Positions 1 through 6,430 of a stretch of DNA of 7,263 bases are shown one piece after another. The notes under the pieces were generated by a model. That model saw only the letters and a program-made list of their open reading frames with translations, made no database searches and was not told where the DNA came from. The stretch's first letter is position 1; each line of letters starts with the position of its first letter. The stretch covers positions 1 to 7,263 of the forward strand of contig JAQUAR010000069.1 in assembly GCA_028687155.1 (NCBI GenBank), given 5' to 3'. The translations under genes and the position numbers were made by a program. Source of the stretch: Methylacidiphilaceae bacterium (GTDB taxonomy: Bacteria > Verrucomicrobiota > Verrucomicrobiia > Methylacidiphilales > Methylacidiphilaceae).

Positions 1-1
1 G

Positions 2-160
2 GCCGAAGCCTGCCGGGCCCTCTATGCCGATCCGGCGCTCTGGGAGCGGATGCGGGCCGGAGCCTTGGCGGCGGTCGCCCGCGACTGCGATCCCAAGCGC
101 TTCACGGATGCCGTTCGCGGGCTGCTCGACGAGTTGGCCCGACCGAAGCAGGGGAGGTGA
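2..160 (+). CDS. C-terminal end of a GT-B (GT4-like) glycosyltransferase, partial
   Basis: Only the last 52 codons are inside the window; the frame is open from base 2 to a TGA at 158-160. The peptide reads AEACRALYADPALWERMRAG and continues through an alanine-rich helix to RFTDAVRGLLDEL. This is the usual ending of GT4/GT1-type (GT-B fold) glycosyltransferases: a helix with 'aL..dp.lr.rm...a' followed by a 'f....v.gll..l' helix that packs back on the N-terminal domain. No catalytic residue lies in this part, so donor and acceptor cannot be named. It converges with the minus-strand methyltransferase/GT9 gene, 58 bases away. The call rests on a short C-terminal pattern plus the glycosyltransferase neighbourhood; other GT-B families end similarly. 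Confidence 0.6.
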   Translation, partial: AEACRALYADPALWERMRAGALAAVARDCDPKRFTDAVRGLLDELARPKQGR

Positions 161-165
161 GGAGG

Positions 166-184
166 AGCCGGCCGAACGGCTTTT
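166..184 (+). terminator. Possible small intrinsic terminator after the GT-B gene
   Basis: AGCCG (166-170) can pair with CGGCT (177-181) around a 6-base loop, and TTT follows (182-184). It begins five bases after the upstream stop codon, in the convergent gap. The stem is only 5 bp and the T run short, so it would be a weak terminator. Bases 187-194 and 201-208 form a second, A/T-rich hairpin beside it. Confidence 0.35.
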
Positions 185-186
185 GG

Positions 187-208
187 CGGAAAGATCCACC
201 TCTTTTCG
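187..208. repeat. Inverted repeat between convergent genes
   Basis: CGGAAAGA (187-194) pairs with TCTTTTCG (201-208) over 8 bp, including one G-T pair, with loop TCCACC. It lies 11 bases beyond the minus-strand stop codon, between two convergent genes, so it could help end transcripts from either side. No T tract follows it on either strand, so it is not a classical terminator. Confidence 0.3.
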
Positions 209-218
209 GAAGACGCCA

Positions 219-2327
219 TCAGGCGTGGGAGAGGGGAAGCCCGCGATCGGCTGTTCTTGACCCATTGGCACCGACCGGATCCCCGTTGCCCGTTTCTTGC
301 GGGTGATCCTCCGTTCCGGCTCCTTCTTCCTGCTCCAGGTAGAAGAGCACTTCCCGAGCCACGGCCTCGGGGGCGATTTCGGTCAAGCAGGCCTTTGCGT
401 GGGGACAGCGGTTGGAATAGCAGGGGGAACAGGAGATCGGGATGCGAAGCAGGCTCACGCGATTGCCCGCCGGATGGGCCATCCTCCAATCCACGACACC
501 GGAAAAAGCCGTCACCGTCGGAATCCCCAGCGCTGCGGCGATGTGGCTTAAGCCTGAGTCGTTTCCGACGAAGACCTGAGCCGAGGCGAGGAGGCTCGGG
601 ATCTCCTCCAAGGAAATCTGCCCGACTAGATTTCGGCAGCGCGAGGGCGGAAGGTCGCGAAGAATGACATCGGCCGCTTCTCGTTCCCCGGGGCCCCCGA
701 CGAGGAGCACGGTGCAGTCGTGCTGGCCGGTCAAGAGGGCACAGAGGCGGGCAAAATGCTCGGCCGGCCACGCCCGGACCGGAGTTCCGCAGCCGGGAGC
801 GACGGCGATGAGCCGGGGCGGTGCGCTCTCCGTCGCGGCGGCCCTTGGCAGAAAGGAGGTCAGGCAAGAAGAGGGGTCCTGGAGGGCTGCGCGGATCGCC
901 GCGACCAGGAGCAGGGCCGAGGAGCGCCGGTGGGTCGGGGTGTAAAGATCCCCGGAGAGTTCTCCGTTGGGCAGCGCGACATCGAGGGCGACGTCGACCT
1001 CGGGGGCCGCGAAGCCCGCGCGGAGCTTGGCCGGGACGTGGGAGAGAAGAAAGCGGGTATCTGAGGCGGTCCGCAGGTCGACGGCCAAGTCGAACGTACC
1101 CAGGGAGCGCATGATCATAGCGAACCGTTCTTCCTCCAAGGTCCGAGCTCCCCGCCATTCTCCGGAGCGCTCCGGGAAGAACTCGAAGGGGATGATCTGC
1201 TGGAAGTAGCCGGTCCGCTGCGCCATGGGAACGTTCCACGGGCCGCAGAGGAGGGTGATTTCCGCCTCCGGCCACGACCGGCGCAGGAGATCGTTAGCCG
1301 CCACACGGTTGATGAAGTCGCCGATGTGATCGAGTTGGACCACCAGGATGCGTCGGATTGCGCCGACACGCCCGCGAAGTCCTTGGATTCCCGACAAGCG
1401 GAGGATCTGGAGGGGTCCGTGGGTTGGTTCCGTTTTGTCGGCAACGGTTTGGATGGTCGGTTCCCCTGGCGACGCTCCTCGGCGTGCGAAGGGCCGGCGC
1501 AGTGCCCGCTCGATTCGGCGCAGCGGCTCGCGCTCCCGCTTCCGATGCATCCGCTCGACTTCCCGTTGGAGTTGTTCGACGTAGGTCCCAGACTCCCTAG
1601 TCTGTTTGCGGAGAGTGTCGCGCTCCTCCAGAAGCACATGCTGATCTCTGGTGATGAACTCGTCGAAGACATTGGGAGGAAGGGCGAGCCGCTCCCGCAG
1701 CGCCATCCGCTCCTTTGCGAGGTAGAACCGGTTGAGGCCGTCGAAGTAGACGAAGACATAATCCTTGGTCAGGAGCAGAGGCTCCCACTCTTCGTAGGAA
1801 GGCTCCTGGGTCATCGGCTTCGTCGCTTCCACGAGGATGATCCAGGGACGAACGGTCTGGAAAGAAAACCCCCGTAATGCGTCCGCCTCCGACCCTTCGC
1901 AGTCGACCTTGAGGAAGTGGATCAGGTTAACCCGGTTCTCCTCGACGATCTCGTCGAGGGTCCGGACGGTTACGCTTACGGGCTGGGCGACGAAGCCGAG
2001 TTGCTTCCGGTGATCGAGAGCATACGGCTCGCGGACGGTGCTCAATCCGCTTTCGGGAATCAGCCAGAACGGACGTTCCCCGCGCCGGGCTCCGGCCGCC
2101 ACCCGGAGATTGATGTCGCGCGGCCTTGCGGTCGAAAGTCTTTGCCAGTATTGAGGGTCGGGCTCGAGGTTGATTCCCCTCCAGCCATGGTCATAGAAAT
2201 GCTTGGTGACCGAACCCGTGATCGGATCTCCGGCCCCGACATCGAGGTAGAAGCCGAAAGGAACGTCGGCAAGCGCCCGCCGCAGGATCACGTCCTCGAA
2301 GTTCTCGGCATAGGAAATCCAGGGCAT
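219..2327 (-). CDS. FkbM methyltransferase - helical linker - GT9 glycosyltransferase fusion
   Basis: A 702-residue two-enzyme fusion. Residues 1-200 are an FkbM-family SAM-dependent methyltransferase: opening PWISYAENFEDVILRRAL, SAM-binding DVGAGDP (29-35), acidic LEP after strand 2 (54-56) and KVDCEGSE (140-147). Such domains usually O-methylate sugars. Residues ~204-275 are Arg/Glu-rich and probably helical or coiled-coil, then a flexible linker. Residues ~325-665 are a GT9 (ADP-heptose:LPS heptosyltransferase-like) domain with ILVVQLDHIGDF (327-338), APGCGTPVRAWPAEHF and VGNDSGLSHIAAALG (587-601). The Cys pattern C633-x2-C636-x4-C641-x5-C647 near the end is often seen in GT9 proteins. A Gly/Asp-rich tail (667-702) has no recognisable homology. 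The ATG is preceded by a strong Shine-Dalgarno sequence, and homology starts at residue 3. Inference: one cytoplasmic or membrane-associated protein both transfers and methylates sugars of the same glycan. GT9 members also act on non-heptose donors, so the sugar is unknown. Confidence 0.92.
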   Translation of the reverse strand: MPWISYAENFEDVILRRALADVPFGFYLDVGAGDPITGSVTKHFYDHGWRGINLEPDPQYWQRLSTARPRDINLRVAAGARRGERPFWLIPESGLSTVREPYALDHRKQLGFVAQPVSVTVRTLDEIVEENRVNLIHFLKVDCEGSEADALRGFSFQTVRPWIILVEATKPMTQEPSYEEWEPLLLTKDYVFVYFDGLNRFYLAKERMALRERLALPPNVFDEFITRDQHVLLEERDTLRKQTRESGTYVEQLQREVERMHRKREREPLRRIERALRRPFARRGASPGEPTIQTVADKTEPTHGPLQILRLSGIQGLRGRVGAIRRILVVQLDHIGDFINRVAANDLLRRSWPEAEITLLCGPWNVPMAQRTGYFQQIIPFEFFPERSGEWRGARTLEEERFAMIMRSLGTFDLAVDLRTASDTRFLLSHVPAKLRAGFAAPEVDVALDVALPNGELSGDLYTPTHRRSSALLLVAAIRAALQDPSSCLTSFLPRAAATESAPPRLIAVAPGCGTPVRAWPAEHFARLCALLTGQHDCTVLLVGGPGEREAADVILRDLPPSRCRNLVGQISLEEIPSLLASAQVFVGNDSGLSHIAAALGIPTVTAFSGVVDWRMAHPAGNRVSLLRIPISCSPCYSNRCPHAKACLTEIAPEAVAREVLFYLEQEEGAGTEDHPQETGNGDPVGANGSRTADRGLPLSHA

Positions 2328-2330
2328 GCT

Positions 2331-2337
2331 CTCCTCC
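2331..2337 (-). promoter_or_regulatory. Strong ribosome binding site of the FkbM-GT9 gene
   Basis: On the minus strand GGAGGAG stands three bases before the ATG at 2325-2327 (five bases measured from the GGAGG core). This fixes the start. It is much stronger than anything in front of the two divergent GT2 genes. Confidence 0.75.
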
Positions 2338-2586
2338 GAACTAGCGGTTCCTCACCGGCGTGGCGGAAGGGACTCCACAGGCCGACCGGATGGCGCCCGG
2401 CCGCATCGTCCGAAAGCGCCTGCGAGATTGCTTGGCTCCGCTCCGTGGGAGAAGAGGAAGCCGTGCGGCTCGCATTCCTTTCCGTACCTCGTTTTCCATG
2501 GTTGCTTCCCAAAAGCGCTTTCTTGCCGACCGCGAAAGGCGGCTCGGAGGCAGCCGGGAACTCGGCGGTTTCATCCGCTTTCCCGT

Positions 2587-2611
2587 AGGAAAAGACAAGC
2601 CTATTTTTCCT
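2587..2611 (-). repeat. A/T-rich inverted repeat downstream of the minus-strand GT2 gene
   Basis: AGGAAAA (2587-2593) and TTTTCCT (2605-2611) are a perfect 7-bp inverted repeat with an 11-base spacer. Read on the minus strand it falls about 60-85 bases after the GT2 stop codon and ends in TTTTCCT. It could be a weak terminator or a processing hairpin. A GC hairpin (GCGGG 2622-2626 with CCCGC 2633-2637) lies between it and the gene. Confidence 0.3.
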
Positions 2612-2669
2612 TTACGCAACCGCGGGGCGCTTCCCGCCGCAGGGCCGATCCCGGGAAAGGAGCCGGGCG

Positions 2670-3689
2670 CTATCGGGAGCCTGCGGAGGCGTGGGGACCG
2701 AAAGCCCTCTTCCGGGCGCTTCGCAGGCTCTGCCCGCAAGAGCGAACGAGACGGCGGACTCGGCAAGCCCGACGGAAGCCCAGGAGGCGGACGAGCCAGC
2801 GGACATGCGGCTCCGCCGCTTCCGCAAGCGCCTCTTCGCTCCAGAGATCGGTCGAGCGGGCCTCGAGGAAGAGCGGTTCGACGAACTCTGGGGCCAACCG
2901 ATCGAGCACCCGGAGGATCCGGGCATATTCAGCCTGGGCCGCCTGACGGCGCGGGCGGGTCCATTTGCCCAAGGGTTGCAGTTCCCGGGCGGCCTCCTGG
3001 ACCATCCGGGCGCGCCAGCGGAGGGCTTCGGGGATGTTGGAGGAGGTGAGGCTCTCTTCGTGGCAGACCCGGTAGACTGCCCCGGGGGTGGGGGTGTAGC
3101 GGAAGCGTAAGCCCGCTCGGATGGCCCGCCAGTAGATCTGGTAGTCGTCGTAATAGTCGACGGGAAGATCCTTCCAGCCGCCCAAGGCGAGAAGCTTGTC
3201 GCGGCGCCAGAGGAGGGCGCCGTTTTGGGGAAACTGCGAGGAGAGCCAGGTCCGGGGGAGATCCCGGGGATCGTCGAGAGGTTGGAGTTCGCGGGATGCG
3301 ACGCTCCCATGGCTCCATCGCTCGAGGAGGTAGGGGGAAAAAAGGATGTCCGCCTCGGCCAGGCGTCCGGCTTCGGCCATCTGGGTGGCGATCTTTTCCG
3401 GCAGGAGGTAGTCGTCGTGGTCGAGCCACTGGATCCACTCGCCCGAAGAGGCCTCGAGGAGGAGCTCGCGCGCGAGGCTGCTCCGGCCCGTGCGGGCCTG
3501 GAGAAGCCGGAGGCGGTCGCCGAAGGCGGCAATGCGTTGGACGGTCCCGTCGCTTGAGCCGTCGTCGAGGACGAGCACTTCCTTGTTGGGCCAGGTCTGG
3601 CCGAGGACGCTCTCGATGGCGGGGACGATCCAAGGCCCCGCGTTGTAGGCGGGAATGCCGATGGTCACGAGGGGGGAAGAGTTGCTCAT
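2670..3689 (-). CDS. Family 2 glycosyltransferase (GT-A fold), single module
   Basis: A 339-residue inverting GT2 enzyme that would move a sugar from a nucleotide donor to a glycan or lipid-linked acceptor at the cytoplasmic face. The Glycos_transf_2 domain starts at once: PLVTIGIPAYNAG (6-18), then LDDGSSDGT (41-49) for nucleotide binding and the metal-binding WLDHDD (88-93). Residues 154-174 (PQNGALLWRRDKLLALGGWKD) are the usual acceptor-side segment. DYYDDYQIYWRA (178-189) holds the likely catalytic-base Asp region, and YRVCHEESLT follows. The remaining ~120 residues are Arg/Ala-rich helices without membrane segments. The ATG at 3687-3689 is placed five residues before the conserved PLVTI; its Shine-Dalgarno sequence is poor. 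It is transcribed divergently from the large GT2 gene, whose N-terminus is a degenerate relative. Donor and acceptor are unknown. Confidence 0.9.
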   Translation of the reverse strand: MSNSSPLVTIGIPAYNAGPWIVPAIESVLGQTWPNKEVLVLDDGSSDGTVQRIAAFGDRLRLLQARTGRSSLARELLLEASSGEWIQWLDHDDYLLPEKIATQMAEAGRLAEADILFSPYLLERWSHGSVASRELQPLDDPRDLPRTWLSSQFPQNGALLWRRDKLLALGGWKDLPVDYYDDYQIYWRAIRAGLRFRYTPTPGAVYRVCHEESLTSSNIPEALRWRARMVQEAARELQPLGKWTRPRRQAAQAEYARILRVLDRLAPEFVEPLFLEARSTDLWSEEALAEAAEPHVRWLVRLLGFRRACRVRRLVRSCGQSLRSARKRAFGPHASAGSR

Positions 3690-3760
3690 CGGCAGATGCG
3701 TTCCGCGGAAGCAAAAAGGTTAGCGCCGAGCACCAGATTCCGGCAATAACTCCTTCCAGG
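3690..3760. promoter_or_regulatory. Divergent promoter region of the two GT2 genes
   Basis: The two start codons are 71 bases apart, so both promoters should lie here. A face-to-face pair can be drawn. Plus strand: -35-like TTAGCG (3720-3725), 18 bases, -10-like CAATAA (3744-3749). Minus strand: -35-like TTGCCG (3746-3741), 18 bases, -10-like TAACCT (3722-3717). Each -35 overlaps the other's -10, so the two polymerases could not bind together. The matches to consensus are weak. Neither gene has a good Shine-Dalgarno sequence, and the predicted plus-strand leader would be only a few bases long. Confidence 0.35.
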
Positions 3761-6283
3761 ATGGAACCGCTTGTGACCATCGCCATCGTCTCTCCGGCAA
3801 GCGGAGAGGAGGAGAGAAGGCTCGTCGAGGAAGCTCGGGGCCAGATCTGGAGGAAGAAGGAGATCTTGGTGGCGGGCTCCGGGGAAGCGGGTTCCGGAGG
3901 GTCCGGAAGCGAGGGCGTACGGCGGATCCCGGTAGGCAGAGGGGAGGATCTGCGGGGAGCGCTGGTCCGGCGCGCCCGAGGGGCGTGGATCCAGTGGCTG
4001 CAAGCGGGAGAGCGGCTTTCGCCGGGAAAGGTGGAGAGCCAGCTCCGGGAGGCGAGAGAGCTTTCCCGAGCGGATCTTCTCTGTTTCCCCTACCGGCTCG
4101 GGGTGGGGGAGGACGCTCCGGTCGTCGATCCTGGGAAGGAGCCGGTAAGCTATGTCGCGCGTCTCGGGAGAGACTTTCCCTTGGTTGCCCCGCTTCTCTG
4201 GTCTTCAAGGGCGCTGCGCTCTTTCTTGCGGGAGCCGGAGAGAGGCTTTGCGGGACTGCGGATCGGGATGGGCGGAGAAGCGGGAGCCGCCTGCCCGGGG
4301 CAGGAGAGCGAGCCGACGCGGGCCGAGTGGAGTCGGGTCTTGGCGGCGGCGCTCGCCCTTGCTTGTGCGGCGGAGGCGGAGGGTGAGCGGCCGAGCCTTT
4401 CTGCGGAGAGGGAGCGCCTCTTTTCCCTGCTGGAGGAGATCGATCCATCTCTGGCCGGGCGGGCCTCGCAGACAGGGGAACTAGGGGCGAAGGCTGCTTG
4501 CTACGGGAAAGCCGCGAGGGAAGGCTTGCGCCGTGTCGAGGCCGGGTTTCGGCGAGGAAGAAGGCGGCTCCTTCATCGGATGGGATTGCGGAAGAAACCC
4601 GAGTCGACCAGGAGGCAAGAGCCGAAATGGGAAGCCTACGCGAACTGGGTCGCGGCCTACCAGACGCTCGATGCGGCCGACCGGGAGGCGATTCAAAGGG
4701 AGATCGACCATTTTCCCCGAAGGCCGCTCTTGTCGGTCGTCATGCCGGTGTTCAATAGCCCGAAGAAGTGGCTCCAGCGGGCGATCGACTCGGTTCAGGA
4801 GCAGCTCTATTCCGAGTGGGAGCTCTGCATCGCCGACGATGGATCGACGGCTGCCCACATCCGGCCCTTGTTGGAAGAGAACCGGGAGCGGGATTCGCGG
4901 GTCCGGGTGGTCTTTCGGGAAGGATCGGGGGGGATCGCGGGGGCGTCGAACAGCGCGTTTGCGCTGGCCCGGGGAGAGTGGATCGTCCTTTTGGATCATG
5001 ACGACGAGTTGCCCGAGGAGGCACTTTACCTGGTTGCGCGGGAGATCCTGCGCGATCCCGAGGTCCGGTTGCTCTACTCCGACGAGGATAAGATCGACGA
5101 GGAAGGGAGGCGGTTCTCTCCCTACTTCAAGCCCGATTTCAGCCCCGATCTTCTGCTTTCGCAGAATTGCATCAACCATTTGGGGGTCTACCAAGCGGAG
5201 CTTTTCCGTTCGCTGGGAGGGTTTCGGAGCGGGTTCGACGGGAGCCAGGACTACGACTTGGCGCTTCGCTTCGTGGAAAAGCTCAAGCCCCGGCAGATCC
5301 GCCACATCCCTCGGGTGCTCTACCATTGGCGGGCGATTGCGTCTTCGGGCGCGGCCCGGGAAGAGGCGAAGCCCTACGCCTACGAGGCGGCCCGAAGGGC
5401 GATCCGCGACCATCTCGAACGGCAGGGCGAGCGCGCGGAGGTGCTCCCGACCCGCATTCCTTGGGGGCATCGGGTGCGCAGGAGTCTCCCGGAGAATCTC
5501 TGCGTGAGCCTCGTGCTCGGGGTCGGAGGCGACCCGGTGGGGCTGCGGAAGGCAATCGAAGCGCTTCGGAGCGGGCCGGCACGGTTGGAACCGGAGCTGC
5601 TGGTCGTGGGGTGGCCGGGAGAGCAAGGGGCGGAGGGCGTCCGCTTCCTGGCTCCTCCGGAGGAGCTAACCGGGCCCTCCCTTTGGAACTGGGCCGCACG
5701 GCAGGCGAAGGGAGAGGTTCTGGTTTTGCTCAAGGCTCCCGCGGAGCCAAAGGGAGAAGGCTGGCTCGCGGAGCTCGTGAGCCAGGCAGCCCGATCCGAG
5801 GTGGGAGCGGTCGGGCCGCGGCTCCTGGCGCCTGACGGCGCGGTCGCGGAAGCCGGTGTCGTAATTGGACTCGATGGGAGCGCCGAAGCGGCGTTTCAGG
5901 GGTGGAGAAGCGAGTCGATCGGCTATTTCGGGCAGGCGATTCAGATCCGCAATCCCTCGGCGGTGAGCGCCGGATGTTTGGCGACGCGGAGGGCGGTTTG
6001 GGAGGAGTGCGGAGGATTCGACGAGGGGTACGAGCGAGATCTGTGGGAGATCGACTACTGCCTGAGGCTTCGGGAGAAGGGCCACCGGACGGTCTTCACC
6101 CCCTATGCGGAGCTTGTGCGGGAGGAGAGTCGCCGGGAACTGCTCGCCTGCGACCGGGAGCGATTCCGGGAGCGGTGGAGAGAGGTGATCGAACGGGACC
6201 CGGCCTACAACCCGAACTTGAGCCTGGAGCAGGGTTATGCCCTGGCCTGGCCTCCGAGGATCGGGCGGCCTTGGAGGGGGTGA
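3761..6283 (+). CDS. Three-module GT2 protein: pseudo-GT2, catalytic GT2, degenerate GT2
   Basis: An 840-residue protein. Residues 288-560 are a complete GT2 module of the rhamnosyltransferase-like type: lead-in PKWEAYANW, LLSVVMPVFNS, ADDGS (358-362), LLDHDDE (410-416), SDEDKID (440-446), FDGSQDYDL (492-500) and LYHW (520-523). Residues 580-840 match the second module usual in this family: VGAVGPRLLAPDGAVAEAGV, GCLATRRAVWEECGGFDEGY, IDYCLRLREKGHRTVFTPYAEL and final YNPNLSLEQGYA. Its metal-binding site, usually like LLNDD, reads LLKAPAE (656-662), and the usual HHES reads REES. Residues 1-280 resemble the divergent neighbour along its length (PLVTI, KKEILV, WIQWL, RADLLCFPY, FPLVAPLLW), but VLDDGS is now VAGSG (37-41) and LDHDD is LQAGE (80-84). 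The frame is open upstream to 3296, but that part is antisense to the neighbour; ATG 3761, four residues before LVTI, is the sensible start despite a weak ribosome site. Likely a polysaccharide glycosyltransferase with one active centre. Confidence 0.88.
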   Translation: MEPLVTIAIVSPASGEEERRLVEEARGQIWRKKEILVAGSGEAGSGGSGSEGVRRIPVGRGEDLRGALVRRARGAWIQWLQAGERLSPGKVESQLREARELSRADLLCFPYRLGVGEDAPVVDPGKEPVSYVARLGRDFPLVAPLLWSSRALRSFLREPERGFAGLRIGMGGEAGAACPGQESEPTRAEWSRVLAAALALACAAEAEGERPSLSAERERLFSLLEEIDPSLAGRASQTGELGAKAACYGKAAREGLRRVEAGFRRGRRRLLHRMGLRKKPESTRRQEPKWEAYANWVAAYQTLDAADREAIQREIDHFPRRPLLSVVMPVFNSPKKWLQRAIDSVQEQLYSEWELCIADDGSTAAHIRPLLEENRERDSRVRVVFREGSGGIAGASNSAFALARGEWIVLLDHDDELPEEALYLVAREILRDPEVRLLYSDEDKIDEEGRRFSPYFKPDFSPDLLLSQNCINHLGVYQAELFRSLGGFRSGFDGSQDYDLALRFVEKLKPRQIRHIPRVLYHWRAIASSGAAREEAKPYAYEAARRAIRDHLERQGERAEVLPTRIPWGHRVRRSLPENLCVSLVLGVGGDPVGLRKAIEALRSGPARLEPELLVVGWPGEQGAEGVRFLAPPEELTGPSLWNWAARQAKGEVLVLLKAPAEPKGEGWLAELVSQAARSEVGAVGPRLLAPDGAVAEAGVVIGLDGSAEAAFQGWRSESIGYFGQAIQIRNPSAVSAGCLATRRAVWEECGGFDEGYERDLWEIDYCLRLREKGHRTVFTPYAELVREESRRELLACDRERFRERWREVIERDPAYNPNLSLEQGYALAWPPRIGRPWRG
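6194..6279 (+). repeat. Direct repeat copy A (3' end of the large GT2 gene)
   Basis: This segment encodes residues 812 onward of the large GT2 protein (RDPAYNPNLSLEQGYALAWP and on). It recurs at 6972-7057. Over the first 75 bases (25 codons) I count 10 differences. They change eight codons, six of them synonymously. Beyond that the copies differ by a one-base length change, which moves the reading frame near the stop codon. Confidence 0.9.
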
Positions 6284-6363
6284 GTGGAGGGGAAAACCAG
6301 TCTTGTAAGAGTTCGCAGGCAGCCAAAGAGAAGTTCGGTGCGTCGATCTCCTTGGGAAAACTC

Positions 6364-6395
6364 TTGCTTTCGGAAAACGGGGGAACTCCTATTTT
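6364..6395 (+). promoter_or_regulatory. Possible hicBA promoter
   Basis: The 147 bases between the GT2 stop and the hicB ATG are less GC-rich than their surroundings. TTGCTT (6364-6369) could be a -35 box, with TCCTAT at 6387-6392 (17-base spacer) or TATTTT at 6390-6395 (20-base spacer) as the -10. Both -10 options are poor. GGAAAAC recurs near 6290, 6355 and 6372. No clear palindromic operator was found before hicB. Confidence 0.25.
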
Positions 6396-6420
6396 GTGAG
6401 CTACCGCAACAGGACCTTGC

Positions 6421-6425
6421 GGGAG
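6421..6425 (+). promoter_or_regulatory. Ribosome binding site of hicB
   Basis: GGGAG lies five bases before the ATG at 6431-6433. It favours this start over the in-frame GTG at 6284, which abuts the stop codon of the GT2 gene and would add 49 residues unlike any HicB. Confidence 0.6.
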
Positions 6426-6430
6426 ATGCC

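Larger units (their letters stand above)
2328..2669. other. 342-base gap without a recognisable gene
   Basis: This gap lies between two minus-strand genes and is long for such a compact cluster. I found no recognisable protein homology in any frame. A 52-codon minus-strand frame (2341-2499, ATG to TAG) ends just before the Shine-Dalgarno sequence of the FkbM-GT9 gene, but its Arg/Pro-rich peptide looks like a random GC-rich frame. An A/T-rich patch at about 2585-2615 stands out from the surroundings and contains an inverted repeat. The gap probably holds the end of the GT2 transcript and the promoter of the FkbM-GT9 gene; no convincing -35/-10 pair was seen. Confidence 0.5.

Noticed and set aside
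22..1275. 417-codon minus-strand frame over the GT9 part of the fusion gene
   Set aside because: It is a shadow in another frame: Arg/Pro/Ser-rich, no domain motifs, and it overlaps clear GT9 coding sequence.
2341..2499. 52-codon minus-strand frame before the FkbM-GT9 gene as a real gene
   Set aside because: Position is suggestive, but the ribosome site is weak and the Arg/Pro-rich peptide shows no homology; kept only as a low-interest note.
1917..2588. 223-codon plus-strand frame opposite the FkbM domain
   Set aside because: Antisense shadow of a well-supported methyltransferase domain.
3296..3760. Upstream extension of the large GT2 open frame (155 extra codons)
   Set aside because: It runs antisense through the conserved 5' half of the divergent GT2 gene, its peptide is Arg/Gly-rich without homology, and the GT2 pattern begins at ATG 3761.
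4481..5626. 381-codon minus-strand frame opposite the catalytic GT2 module
   Set aside because: Antisense to a sequence with all GT2 motifs; its peptide has no recognisable motif, and long antisense frames are expected at this GC content.
6284..6430. N-terminal extension of hicB from the GTG at 6284
   Set aside because: HicB homology starts at the ATG at 6431, which has GGGAG five bases upstream; the extension is basic and unlike HicB.
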